64,000 bases of DNA from Multivorans sp965232105 (GCA_965232105.1 OZ246956.1:124001-188000), one strand, 5' to 3'. Shown: positions 18,783-27,637, numbered from the stretch's first letter. Numbers and translations: made by a program. Notes: generated by a model from the sequence alone, not told the origin.

Positions 18783-19733
18783 ATGAACGAGAAGACATCG
18801 GTCTTGATCGGAAGCGCGGCGATTCTGCTGCTCGCGATGTCCACTGAAGCAGGACATCCGCTTGACGAGCGCACCGAACCGGACTCACCAGAGACCTGGG
18901 GCGAGTTCCACCCCGATTGGGGATACGAGTGGACTGCGGTGTCGGCTGCCCTGAATCCTGACGGCAGCGTCTCGCGGCGATTGCCCGACTTCGCTCGGGA
19001 GAGACTCGAGACTCTGATCGAGAGATTCGAGAAGCGCTTCGGTTCCGCAAGGAGGCATGGACTTCCGGACCGACAGGTCGTGTCGGAGAAGTTCTGTCCG
19101 CCCGAGGCGTCGGTCCATTGGGGTGACATGCTTGCCAGGCACCTCGGCGCCACCTTGCTGCTGTCCGAAGTCGCCGTGAAGGCGACGATCGAATCCGTCG
19201 CCTTCGGCTTCGACACGGGGGGAGGACCCACAGCTCTCATACGTCTCGCCGATGTGGAGCCCCTGACGGGCCGCTCGCCCGCGCCCGAATACGCCGTGGT
19301 TCCGCTAGGCCAACTGGTGGTCGGCGACCGCGTGTTCTGCGGAGAGCGCGGTCCACTGTCCTCGGGAGACTGGAGAGGCCCCTACAAGCCGAGGGTCGGG
19401 TCGCATGTCGTGCTGATCGGCGGCTGGCGGTCTGGAACCGTGTTCTTCGGCCCTCCGCACGATTCCTGGTACGCGGAAGTGATGAAGAACGGCGATCTGC
19501 AGTGGAGATACGGCTTCCATGGAAGGACACTGGACGAACTGAAGGCACGCATCACGGAACTGGAAGCAGCCGGTCTCTTCGACCGCACGGACAGCTTGGC
19601 TTGGCCCCAAGCAGACCCCGACGAGAGGATGGACTTCGCGCGGAACTGGTCGGCTCTGGTCGACAGCGGTTGTCGCCCGGCCGGCTTCAGCGACGAGAAC
19701 TCACCGAAACTTCGATGCGAACCCGAGGAGTGA
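18783..19733 (+). CDS. Secreted protein of unknown function
   Basis: 316 residues with a short signal peptide (MNEKTSVLIGSAAILLLAMSTEA). I recognise no domain. The middle (residues 120-215) alternates short hydrophobic strands with Gly turns, as a beta-rich domain would, with two Cys residues (PDRQVVSEKFC and RVFCGERG). A Trp-rich region follows (WYAEVMKNGDLQWRYGFHG). Its leader is nearly the same as that of the selenoprotein gene. The stop overlaps the start of the metalloprotease gene by 19 bp, so the two are cotranscribed. By eye the base composition is less GC-rich than the core genes around it. Confidence 0.65.
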   Translation: MNEKTSVLIGSAAILLLAMSTEAGHPLDERTEPDSPETWGEFHPDWGYEWTAVSAALNPDGSVSRRLPDFARERLETLIERFEKRFGSARRHGLPDRQVVSEKFCPPEASVHWGDMLARHLGATLLLSEVAVKATIESVAFGFDTGGGPTALIRLADVEPLTGRSPAPEYAVVPLGQLVVGDRVFCGERGPLSSGDWRGPYKPRVGSHVVLIGGWRSGTVFFGPPHDSWYAEVMKNGDLQWRYGFHGRTLDELKARITELEAAGLFDRTDSLAWPQADPDERMDFARNWSALVDSGCRPAGFSDENSPKLRCEPEE

Positions 19734-20401
19734 TACTCCGGGCGCTCGCTCTGTTCGTCGCTCTCGTCAACGCCCCGGAGGTCTTCCACGCCCAGGAGTC
19801 CGTGGAGTGCACGCTCAGAAGAGACAACGGCCGCGGCCCGATTCCACAGGACATCTACTACAAGTCCGCCACGGGCGCCCAGGCCGTCGCGGGCCAACGG
19901 ATCGCCCAGGCGATCACGGGCTGGAACAGGTGCAGGGCTTCGATTCCGAACCTGCACCATGCAACGGCGGACAGCCCGGCGCCAGAAGGGGCGACCGTCT
20001 GGACCATTCAGCGAGGCTCGTACGACGACTTACGCATTCCCTTGATCAACAGGACCAAGTGCGGCGACACTCCCTATGGCCAGCCCAAGGTGATTCGGGT
20101 CTTCACCGACGCGCCAACGAGACAGTGCGGAACGAACGGGCAGTACCTGCACAAGGTGCTCATGCACCACAAGGTGCTCATGCACGAGATGGGGCACACG
20201 ATGGCGATGCACCACACCAAGGAGCGTGAGGAAGGCGATCCTTGGAAGGCGAACTCGGACGCCTGCCGGGCAACCAACGCGACGATGACCCACACTCCCC
20301 TGAACGAGAGGGTCCTGGTCGAAAGCGTGGACTGCAAATTCGCGCACCAGTTTCTCCGGGAAGACCACCCCGTCGACTGCGACGAGACTCCAAACCCATG
20401 A
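19715..20401 (+). CDS. Secreted zinc metalloprotease, N-terminal part of a frameshifted gene
   Basis: 228 residues with a signal peptide (VILRALALFVALVNAPEVFHAQ). The zinc site is HEMGHTMAMHH (157-167), fitting HExxHxxxxxH as in metzincins, but with Ala where the usual Gly stands. Immediately before it the hexapeptide HKVLMH is present twice (146-157) through an 18-bp tandem duplication. The frame ends at TGA 20399, exactly where a +1 shift would continue into a Cys- and Asp/Gly-rich linker and then PPC-like and Ig-like domains. The product as written lacks those C-terminal modules. The start ATG overlaps the end of the preceding gene. Confidence 0.65.
   Translation: MRTRGVILRALALFVALVNAPEVFHAQESVECTLRRDNGRGPIPQDIYYKSATGAQAVAGQRIAQAITGWNRCRASIPNLHHATADSPAPEGATVWTIQRGSYDDLRIPLINRTKCGDTPYGQPKVIRVFTDAPTRQCGTNGQYLHKVLMHHKVLMHEMGHTMAMHHTKEREEGDPWKANSDACRATNATMTHTPLNERVLVESVDCKFAHQFLREDHPVDCDETPNP
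20150..20185 (+). repeat. Perfect 18-bp tandem duplication at the metalloprotease active site
   Basis: Two identical 18-bp units (20150-20167 and 20168-20185) each encode HKVLMH. The last His of the second unit is the first zinc ligand of the HExxH motif. The lack of any difference between units points to a recent slippage event. Confidence 0.85.
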
Positions 20402-20402
20402 A

Positions 20403-22226
20403 GACTGCAGCGATGATGACGACGACGGTGACGGTGACGGCAGCGGTGGTGGCGGTGACGGCGATGGCGGCGGCACGAACCCGGGCGGCGGCGCCGATCC
20501 GAACCCCGACTGCACCGCCAACCCGGACGACCTCCGCTGCCAGCCCGATTGCACACTGAATCCGAAGGCGCCCGGCTGCCCGAACGTCACCTACGGGCCC
20601 GATTGCGTCGGAAACTGGGATGACAAGAACGGAAACGGGAAGATCGACGACGGAGAGTGCACTCTGGTCGCGCTCTCCGGCCCACCGGGATCGGGCAGCG
20701 TGACGACGACCCACACCGGGGTGTCGAGCAGCCGGAGCTACGTGCTCGGGCTGCGGGCGGAATCCGCCGTCACGGTGTCGTTGACGAAGATGACCCGCGA
20801 CTTCGACTGCAAGGGCGCACCCGGCAACGGGCTCGCCAGAGACGGCAACCCGCCGGATGCGATTCAGGGCGGGGCGACACCGGGGTCGTGGACGTGCTCG
20901 AACCGCGGGGGCAGCGCCGACGACACCTGGAGCGGAACCCTCTCGGCCGGCGAGCACACGATCACGGTGTGGCCCTACGGCGGAGGCAAGGCGGGCGACT
21001 ACACGCTGTCCGTGGCGATCCAGGAAGAGCTGATACCGCCCGGAAGCCGGACGCTGCCGTTCGCGGTGTCCGAGACCGACGTGTCGGGCGAGCAGAGCTA
21101 CAGCTTCTCACTGCCTTCCGACACCCGGGTCAAGGTCGTCGTGTCGGACCAGAGCACGGACATCGACTGCCGGATCGACAGCACCTCCTGCACGAACCAC
21201 GGCGGGACCGCCGACGAGACCTGGAGCGGTACGCTGAAGAAGGGGCCACACACCGTCACCGTCTGGCCGCATCGCGGCTCGGGCAGCTACAAGCTCGCGG
21301 TGACAGCACCCGGCACGACGGCGACGCCAACGCCGCCGACCTCTCCACCCCCGCCGGCGTCGTCCTTGGCTTGTCCTGACGTCCCCGACCTTCGTCTGCC
21401 ATCCGGCGGGCCGGCCAACACGGTGCTCCCGGAGGCGACGGGAGGGGCCGCGCCCTACACCTACAGTCTGTCCGGGCAACCGCCGGGGATTTCGTTCGCG
21501 GCTTCCACACGTACCGCGAGCGGCACGCTGCCGACTGTCACCGTCGATACGAACTACACGGTGACCTACGGCTGCACGGACAGCGCGGCAGCGTCCGTCT
21601 CCGTGACGTTCCTCCTGAGCGTTCTTGCGCCGTCGTCGCCCGCGGCGCCGGAACTGAGCGGTTCGGTCGCCGGCCGGACACAGACGCTGACGTGGACCGA
21701 AGCAGCCGGCGACGGGATCACGCGCTACCAGTTGCAGACCAGAGCGTCCTCGGCCCACACATGGCGCTTCACAGGCGCCGGCTCGCCGTCGCCTTCGTCG
21801 AACATCAGCCCGAGCGGCCGTTCCTGGCGCGTGCTTACACCCTGGACGCTGTACCGCCAGTATCGGGTGCGGGCGACGAACGCGGCAGGCGACGGCTCGT
21901 GGTCGAACGTGGTCGAGTTGACGACGCCGGCGGCGCCGGCACCGCCGCCTCCAGCACTGTCCCTACCTGGGATACCCGACTTCCCCGGGTTGCCTTCCGG
22001 CGGCGTGGTGAACACGCCGTTTCCGGCCGCTACCGGAGGTACTCCGCCCTACTCGTACAGCTTGTCCGGACTGCCGCCCGGCATCTCGTTCTCGCCCTCG
22101 ACTCGGGTGGCGCGCGGAACATTGCCGACGGTCGGAACCGCGACGACCTACACGATCACCTACGCCGTAACGGATAGCGCGAGCGGGTCCGCCAGCGTGA
22201 CGTTCAGGGCCACCGTCGTTCCCTGA
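20403..22226 (+). pseudogene. C-terminal modules of the frameshifted metalloprotease (PPC, He_PIG, FN3)
   Basis: In the frame +1 to the protease, reading is open from 20304 to 22226 with no ATG or signal peptide. The first possible start is GTG 20700, inside a domain. It encodes a D/G-rich linker from 20403 and a calcium-loop-like DDKNGNGKIDDGE. Two repeats of about 105 residues follow (each with TWSGTL, then HTITVWP or HTVTVWP), resembling bacterial pre-peptidase C-terminal domains. Then come a putative Ig module (LPSGG to GTLPTV), a fibronectin III-like module and a second Ig module. Skipping one base at 20398 joins both parts in frame. I read this as one secreted protease of about 835 residues broken by a 1-bp insertion or a sequencing error. 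Confidence 0.65.
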
Positions 22227-22237
22227 CGACCAACGCC

Positions 22238-22273
22238 GTCGTGTATCGTTCACGCCCAACCGAGGAGACTCCC
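22238..22273 (+). repeat. Duplicated leader, copy 2 (selenoprotein promoter/RBS region)
   Basis: This is the second copy of the leader seen at 18748-18782. It ends directly before the selenoprotein start codon and carries GAGGAGACTCCC as ribosome-binding region. The block 18783-22237 between the copies therefore looks inserted, or the leader was duplicated with it. Confidence 0.6.
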
Positions 22274-22789
22274 ATGGTCCAGACACTGATCGACCCGACG
22301 AACGAGGCAACCCCCGCGGCACGCACCGCGGCGGCCCGACTCGACTCCATCAGCGGCAGGACGATCGCCCTGCTCGACATCTCCAAGGCCCGCGGCGACA
22401 TCTTTCTCGACCGTGTCGAAGAGCGAATCGAGAGCCGCGGCGCGTCCGTTCTCCGCTTCACCAAGCCCACCTTCTCCAAGGTGGCGCCGGCCGACCTGCG
22501 CGCCGAGATCGCCCAGCGTTGCGACGCGGTGATCGAAGCGCTAGCCGACTGAGGGTCCTGCACGTCGTGCAGTGTGCACGACACGACCCAGTTGGAAGAG
22601 ATGGGACTGCCGTCCGTGTTCGTCGCCTCGTGCGAGTTTCAGGACGCGGCCGAGTCGCAGTCGAAGTCGCTCGGCTCCTCGCCGGAAGTCGTCTACGTGC
22701 GGCACCCGATCCAGGATCGCGACGACGACGAGATGGGAGAGATCGCCGACCAGGCGGTCGACGCCCTCGTCTCCGCGCTGACCAACTGA
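22274..22789 (+). CDS. UGSC-motif selenoprotein (UGA at 22550 read as selenocysteine)
   Basis: The frame from ATG 22274 reaches TGA at 22550-22552 and continues in the same frame to a TGA ending at 22789. Reading the first TGA as selenocysteine gives 171 residues with Sec93 in U-G-S-C, followed by TSCSVHD. UGSC is the signature of a known bacterial selenoprotein family whose U-x-x-C pair resembles the CxxC of thioredoxin-like proteins. The text on both sides of the UGA is coherent: an amphipathic helix CDAVIEALAD before, and LPSVFVASCEF, VVYVRHPI and a C-terminal helix after. A stem-loop with the geometry of a bacterial SECIS follows the UGA. Without Sec insertion a useless 92-residue stub would result. 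SelA, SelB and tRNA-Sec genes are not in the window. Confidence 0.85.
22553..22589 (+). promoter_or_regulatory. Bacterial SECIS-like hairpin directly after the UGA
   Basis: An outer stem gggtc/gaccc (22553-22557 with 22585-22589) encloses a bulge and a perfect 7-bp inner stem (22564-22570 with 22576-22582). An A-U closure leaves a 3-nt GUG apical loop, about 19 nt after the UGA. Bacterial SECIS elements sit just this way, inside the coding region, with a small G-containing loop 16-37 nt downstream of the UGA. Confidence 0.75.
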
Positions 22790-22829
22790 TCCTGCTCCAG
22801 GCGCCGCTCGAGTTGAGGGCTCGCTAGGT

Positions 22830-22920
22830 TGTCGTGTCTCCGACGCGGCTTGCCACATGAAGCTGACCACGGGCGAGCGCTTGGCTCGCCTGTCCGCAAA
22901 CTTGTAACGGAGACACGACA
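22830..22920. ncRNA. Structured intergenic element with 13-bp terminal inverted repeat
   Basis: The 13-bp arms tgtcgtgtctccg (22830-22842) and its exact complement (22908-22920) enclose 65 nt. Inside, a perfect 7-bp hairpin (ggcgagc/gctcgcc, 22872-22890) and short gcgg/ccgc arms suggest a folded rod. It fills the gap between the selenoprotein stop and the MBL gene start. It could be a terminator, a structured leader of the MBL gene, or a small palindromic mobile element. The class is not known. Confidence 0.45.
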
Positions 22921-22932
22921 CTAGCAGCGCCC

Positions 22933-23988
22933 ATGCGGACACGTACGTCAAACGCCAAGAAGCAGCTCGAGTCGCCGCGCCGTTTCGCGAGCGCCGCCGG
23001 GCGGGTGGTGTACGCCCTGAACCTGGAGGTGTTCCCGAACTTCTTCGGCAACGTCTACGTGATCGACGACGGGGCCCGCCGCACCCTGGTCGACTGCGGC
23101 TCGGGCATGGACTTCTCCAACGACAACCTGGTCCGGGGGCTGGCCTCGATCGAGGACCGCTTCGGCGCCCGCATCGGCCTCGCCGACATCGACGTCATCC
23201 TGATCACCCACGGCCACATGGACCACTTCGGTGGTCTGCAATTCGTGCGGCGCCACACCGACGCGCCGGTGGGCATCCACGTCCTCGACCGGCGCGTGCT
23301 GACCCACTACGAGGAACGGGTCGTCGTCGCCTCGCATCAGCTCCGCGTGTTCCTCAACCGGGCCGGCCTCTCGGACGGCAAGTGCGACCAGTTGATGATG
23401 ATGTACACGGCGCCCAAGGCGCGCTACGGCTCGGTGCCGGTCCAGTTCCTGCTCGACGAGGGCCAGCCCGTCCCGGACACGGACGGTGGAAGTCTCGACA
23501 TCGAGGTCCTGCACGTCCCCGGCCACTGCCCCGGCCAGGTGTGCCTCCGGGTCGACGACATCCTGCTGACCGCCGATCACGTCCTGGCCCGCATCACGCC
23601 CCACCAGTCCCCCGAGTCGCTGACGCTGAACATGGGTCTCGGCCACTACCTGGACGCCCTGGGCAAGGTCGAGACGCTCGACGGCATCCGGATCGGGCTC
23701 GGCGGCCACGAGGAGCCGATCCCGGACGTGACCGCCAGGGTCGCAGAGATCCGCGAGTCCCACCACGAACGTCTGGAACAGATCGTCGACTCCTGCCGAG
23801 CGGGCCAGACGACTGCGGACATCAGCCGCACCCTGTTCGGCGCCGTCCGCGGCTACACCGTGCTGCTCGCGCTCGAAGAGGCCGGCGCGCACGTGGAGTA
23901 CCTCTACCAGCGCGGCGAACTCGTCGCCGAGAACGTCGGCGAACTCGAGTCCGAGGAAGACCCGGTGGTTCGGTATGTACGGGCGTAG
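22933..23988 (+). CDS. MBL-fold metallo-hydrolase
   Basis: A 351-residue metallo-beta-lactamase-fold hydrolase. THGHMDH (92-98) supplies His93, His95, Asp97 and His98. A later His in VPGHCPGQ, Asp in TADHVL and His in GLGGHEEPIP complete the two-metal site. The N-terminal core (VYVIDDGARRTLVDCG) is like glyoxalase II and LACTB2-type proteins, and the last 90 residues form a helical, winged-helix-like tail as in LACTB2-like enzymes. Thioester, lactone or phosphodiester substrates are all possible. It precedes the CoxG-S-L-M-like operon by 131 bp, but a functional link is not shown. Confidence 0.85.
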   Translation: MRTRTSNAKKQLESPRRFASAAGRVVYALNLEVFPNFFGNVYVIDDGARRTLVDCGSGMDFSNDNLVRGLASIEDRFGARIGLADIDVILITHGHMDHFGGLQFVRRHTDAPVGIHVLDRRVLTHYEERVVVASHQLRVFLNRAGLSDGKCDQLMMMYTAPKARYGSVPVQFLLDEGQPVPDTDGGSLDIEVLHVPGHCPGQVCLRVDDILLTADHVLARITPHQSPESLTLNMGLGHYLDALGKVETLDGIRIGLGGHEEPIPDVTARVAEIRESHHERLEQIVDSCRAGQTTADISRTLFGAVRGYTVLLALEEAGAHVEYLYQRGELVAENVGELESEEDPVVRYVRA

Positions 23989-24119
23989 ACACCCTGCGCC
24001 TGCTTCGCACAAGATGACCGCGCCTGTGGTAGATCTCCCTCTGTTCGCGTCATGTGCGCCAAAGCAGCCACTCTCCATCGCGGTTCACTCCTGAGCCGCC
24101 CCTGCCGCGGCCCGGCAAC

Positions 24120-24794
24120 GTGAAGATCACCGGCAAGCACGCCCTCGCCGTGCCGCGCGACGTGGTCTGGGAGGCAATCCTCGACCCGGAAGTGCTCTCT
24201 CGCACCCTGCCCGGCTGCGAGGACATGGCGCCGGTCGGCGAGAACCAGTTCCGCGGCAAGCTGAAGATGAAGGTCGGACCGGTGCAAGGCCTCTTCGAAG
24301 GCGGCGTCGAGCTCCTCGACCTCGACCCGCCGAACGGCTACAACCTGAAGATGGACGGCAAGGGAGCGCCCGGTTTCGTCAACGGCACGGGCTCCATCCG
24401 CCTCGAAGACGCGGACGGCGACGGCACCCTGCTCCACTACGACATCGACGCCCGGGTCGGCGGCCGCATCGCCGCGGTCGGCCAGCGGCTGCTCGACAGT
24501 TCGGCCAAGGTGTTGACCCGTCAAGGCATCCAGGGACTGGAGAAGCAGCTCGAGGCGCGGGCCGCAGCGGCAGCGACGACCACCCACGACGAGGCGACGG
24601 CAGCCTCAACGCAGACTTCGCCCGCCGAAACCGAACCTCCACTCTCCGAATCCCAAGCCGCCGAAGCGCCGTCCCAGGCCGCCTTCGCCGGCAAGTTCGC
24701 CGCCGGCCTGGCGCGCGAACTCTGGCCCTACCTTGCCGGCGGCGCCCTGGTCCTCCTGGCCGCCATCGCCATATCGCTCCGAGCGTGCTCATAA
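24120..24794 (+). CDS. coxG: CoxG-like SRPBCC-family protein (CO dehydrogenase subunit G family)
   Basis: About 224 residues. VKITGKHALAVPRDVVWEAI and GSIRLEDADGDGTLLHYDID are typical of the CoxG branch of the START/SRPBCC fold. A variable Ala/Thr/Glu-rich linker leads to a C-terminal membrane helix (LWPYLAGGALVLLAAIAISL), as in CoxG, which anchors the hydroxylase to the membrane or helps its recruitment. The start is uncertain: GTG 24120 fits homologues, and an in-frame GTG at 24054 would add 22 non-conserved residues. The 2Fe-2S subunit gene follows 19 bp later. Confidence 0.82.
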   Translation: MKITGKHALAVPRDVVWEAILDPEVLSRTLPGCEDMAPVGENQFRGKLKMKVGPVQGLFEGGVELLDLDPPNGYNLKMDGKGAPGFVNGTGSIRLEDADGDGTLLHYDIDARVGGRIAAVGQRLLDSSAKVLTRQGIQGLEKQLEARAAAAATTTHDEATAASTQTSPAETEPPLSESQAAEAPSQAAFAGKFAAGLARELWPYLAGGALVLLAAIAISLRACS

Positions 24795-24813
24795 GAAAGG
24801 AGACACTCCAGAA

Positions 24814-25281
24814 ATGACCGTGTCCATACAACTCGAAGTCAACGGAAAGCCGGTCCAGGCCGAGGTAGAGCCGCGGCGCCTGCTGGTCCACTTCCTGCGG
24901 GAAGATCTCGGCCTCACCGGCGCCAACATCGGCTGCGAAACCAGCCTTTGCGGCGCCTGCACCGTCCTTGTCGACGGCGGTGCGATCAAGTCCTGCACCA
25001 TGCTCGCGGCGCAGGCGGACGGCGCCACGGTCACCACGATCGAGGGACTGGCCCGGAACGGCGAACTGCATCCTCTTCAGGACGGCTTCTGGGAGAAGCA
25101 CGGCCTGCAGTGCGGCTACTGCACGCCGGGCATGATCCTGTCCGCGAACTACCTGCTGGAGCAGAACCCGAGCCCGAGCGACGAGGAGATCCGCGAAGGG
25201 CTGAAGGGCAACATCTGCCGCTGCACCGGCTACCACAACATCGTGGAGGCCGTGAAGTACGCCGCCGAGAGGATGAGCTGA
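24814..25281 (+). CDS. coxS: 2Fe-2S subunit of a xanthine oxidase/CO dehydrogenase-type molybdenum enzyme
   Basis: 155 residues. The plant-ferredoxin-type cluster motif is in NIGCETSLCGACTVLVDG plus a later Cys in KSCTML. The second helical cluster domain carries QCGYCTPGM and NICRCTGYHN. It transfers electrons between the molybdopterin subunit and the FAD subunit. A strong ribosome-binding site (AGAAAGGAG) precedes ATG 24814, and only one base separates its stop from the large-subunit start. Confidence 0.92.
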   Translation: MTVSIQLEVNGKPVQAEVEPRRLLVHFLREDLGLTGANIGCETSLCGACTVLVDGGAIKSCTMLAAQADGATVTTIEGLARNGELHPLQDGFWEKHGLQCGYCTPGMILSANYLLEQNPSPSDEEIREGLKGNICRCTGYHNIVEAVKYAAERMS

Positions 25282-25282
25282 G

Positions 25283-27637
25283 ATGGCGGGCGTACTCGGC
25301 ACGTCGATCAAGCGCCGGGAGGACCCGGCCCTCATCACCGGCCGCGGCAAGTACACCGACGACCTGAAGGTCGAGGGCATGACGCACGCCGCGATCGTGC
25401 GCAGCCCCTACGCCCACGCCCGCATTCGCGGCATCGACACCTCCGCCGCGGAGTCCTATCCAGGCGTTGTCGCCGTGCTCACGGCGCGCGACGTCGCGGC
25501 CGCCGGGATCCCCGGCGTCGTGCCTGTGGGTTGGCTCCTGCCCGACCTCAAGACACCCGCGCATCCGATGATCGCGGCCGACACGGTCCGCCACGTCGGC
25601 GACGCGGTAGCGGTGGTCGTGGCTGAAGACCGGTACATCGCTCGCGACGCCGCCGAACGGGTCGCGGTCGACTACGAGCCGCTCGACGCGGTCGCCGATG
25701 TGGTCGCCGCGCTCGAGGACGGCGCCCCGACAGTCCACGACGACGCGCCGGGCAACGTCGCCTTCGACTGGGAGATCGGCGAGAAGGATCCGGTCGATGC
25801 CGCCTTCGCGCAGGCCGCGCACACGGTCGAGCTCGATCTGCGCAACAACCGCCTGATCCCGCACGCGATCGAGCCGCGCGCGGTGCTCGCCTCCTACGAC
25901 TCGTCGACCGGCGAGATGACGATCCACATGACGAGCCAGAACCCGCACGTCCACCGGCTGCTGATGACCCTCGCCTCGCTCGGCATGCCCGAGCACAAGG
26001 TGCGGATCGTCGCCCCCGAGGTCGGCGGCGGCTTCGGCAGCAAGATCCACCACTACGCCGACGAGGCGATCGTCGGCCTGTGCTCGCTGAAGCTCAACCG
26101 GCCGGTCAAGTGGGCCGCGACCCGCACCGAGACGAACCTCACCGACGCCCACGGCCGCGATCACTCGACGCACTGCGCGATGGCGTTCGACGGAGAAGGC
26201 CGCATCACGGGCCTGCGGGTGGACACCAAGGCCGCGATGGGCGCCTATCTTTCGACCTTCGCGCCGGCGGTCCCGACTTACCTCTACGGCACCCTGATGT
26301 CCGGCCAGTACGACATCCCGGCGATCCACTGCCACGTGACCGGCGTCTTCACCCACACCGCGCCCGTCGACGCCTACCGCGGCGCCGGACGGCCCGAGGC
26401 CACCTTCGTTGTCGAGCGGCTGATGCACCTCGCCGGCGAGGCGACCGGCCTCGGCCCGATCGAAGTCCGCAAGCGGAACTTCGTGCCCGTCGACGCCTTT
26501 CCGTACCAGACCCAGGTAGCGCTCGCGTACGACTCGGGGAACTACGAGCCGGCGATGGACCGCGCACTCGAGATGATCGGCTACGACGACCTCTGCCGTG
26601 AACAGGCATCGCGCCGCGGCAACGGCAACGGCCGCCGCCAGCTCGGGATCGGTTTCTCGTCCTACATCGAGGCCTGCGGTCTGGCGCCGTCGGCAGTCGT
26701 CGGCTCGCTCGGCGCCCAGGCCGGGCAGTGGGAGAGCGCCGACGTGCGCGTCCACCCGACCGGCTCCGTCACGGTCTACACCGGCTCCTCGTCGCACGGT
26801 CAGGGCCACGAGACGACCTTCTCCCAGATCGTCGCCGACCGGCTCGGGGTCGCTCCCGAGGCCGTCGAGGTGATCCACGGCGACACGGATCTGGTCCAGT
26901 TCGGCATGGGTACCTACGGCAGCCGCAGCGCCGCCGTCGGCGGCTCGGCGATCGCCGGCAGTGTCGACAAGATCATCGAGAAGGGCAAGAAGATCGCCGC
27001 CCACCTCCTCGAGGCATCCGCGGAGGACCTCGAATACGAGGACGGCAGCTTCCGCGTCGCCGGCTCGCCGGACCGCGCGCTCGGTTTCGGCGACGTGGCG
27101 CTCCAGGCCTACCTGGCCCACAACTACCCCGACGATCTGGAACCGGGTCTGTCCGCGACCACGTTCTACGACCCGGCCAACTTCACCTACCCGTTCGGCA
27201 CCCACGTCTGCGTGGTGGAGGTCGACACGGAAACCGGCTCCACCTCACTGCTGCGCTACGTCGCGGTCGACGACGTCGGCAACGTGATCAACCCGATGAT
27301 CGTCGACGGTCAACTCCACGGCGGACTGGCCCAGGGCATCGGTCAGGCACTATGGGAGAACGCGGTCTACGACGACAGCGGACAACTCGTGTCCGGCTCG
27401 TTGATGGACTACGCACTGCCCAAGATCCACAACCTGATCCCGTTCGAACTCGACCGGACGACGACGCCGTGCCCACACAACCCGCTGGGCGTCAAAGGCG
27501 TCGGCGAGGCCGGTGCGATCGCCTCGCCGCCAGCCGTCGTCAACGCCGTCGTCGACGCCCTGGCGCCGTTCGGCGTCACCCACATCGACATGCCGCTCAC
27601 GCCGGAGAAGGTGTGGCGGGCCGTGAACGCTGACTAG
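25283..27637 (+). CDS. coxL: Molybdopterin-binding large subunit, form II CO-dehydrogenase-like
   Basis: A 784-residue xanthine oxidase-family large subunit. It has GGGFGSK for molybdopterin binding and the active-site loop AYRGAGR at residues 364-370. That loop marks the form II (CoxL-like) group. Form I CO dehydrogenases, the proven CO oxidisers, carry AYxCSFR with the Cys that holds Cu. CO oxidation is therefore uncertain, and another carbonyl or N-heterocycle oxidation is possible. GVKGVGEAG near the C-terminus includes the catalytic Glu region. It follows the 2Fe-2S gene by one base and precedes the FAD subunit by 86 bp. Confidence 0.88.
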   Translation: MAGVLGTSIKRREDPALITGRGKYTDDLKVEGMTHAAIVRSPYAHARIRGIDTSAAESYPGVVAVLTARDVAAAGIPGVVPVGWLLPDLKTPAHPMIAADTVRHVGDAVAVVVAEDRYIARDAAERVAVDYEPLDAVADVVAALEDGAPTVHDDAPGNVAFDWEIGEKDPVDAAFAQAAHTVELDLRNNRLIPHAIEPRAVLASYDSSTGEMTIHMTSQNPHVHRLLMTLASLGMPEHKVRIVAPEVGGGFGSKIHHYADEAIVGLCSLKLNRPVKWAATRTETNLTDAHGRDHSTHCAMAFDGEGRITGLRVDTKAAMGAYLSTFAPAVPTYLYGTLMSGQYDIPAIHCHVTGVFTHTAPVDAYRGAGRPEATFVVERLMHLAGEATGLGPIEVRKRNFVPVDAFPYQTQVALAYDSGNYEPAMDRALEMIGYDDLCREQASRRGNGNGRRQLGIGFSSYIEACGLAPSAVVGSLGAQAGQWESADVRVHPTGSVTVYTGSSSHGQGHETTFSQIVADRLGVAPEAVEVIHGDTDLVQFGMGTYGSRSAAVGGSAIAGSVDKIIEKGKKIAAHLLEASAEDLEYEDGSFRVAGSPDRALGFGDVALQAYLAHNYPDDLEPGLSATTFYDPANFTYPFGTHVCVVEVDTETGSTSLLRYVAVDDVGNVINPMIVDGQLHGGLAQGIGQALWENAVYDDSGQLVSGSLMDYALPKIHNLIPFELDRTTTPCPHNPLGVKGVGEAGAIASPPAVVNAVVDALAPFGVTHIDMPLTPEKVWRAVNAD

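Noticed and set aside
20399..20401. The TGA ending the metalloprotease as a second selenocysteine codon
   Set aside because: Reading through in the same frame meets another stop within a few codons. The coherent continuation is in the +1 frame, and no UxxC-type motif results.
20390..20403. Programmed +1 frameshift in the metalloprotease
   Set aside because: CCA TGA has no known slippery or stimulatory context. A simple indel is more likely, though not proven.
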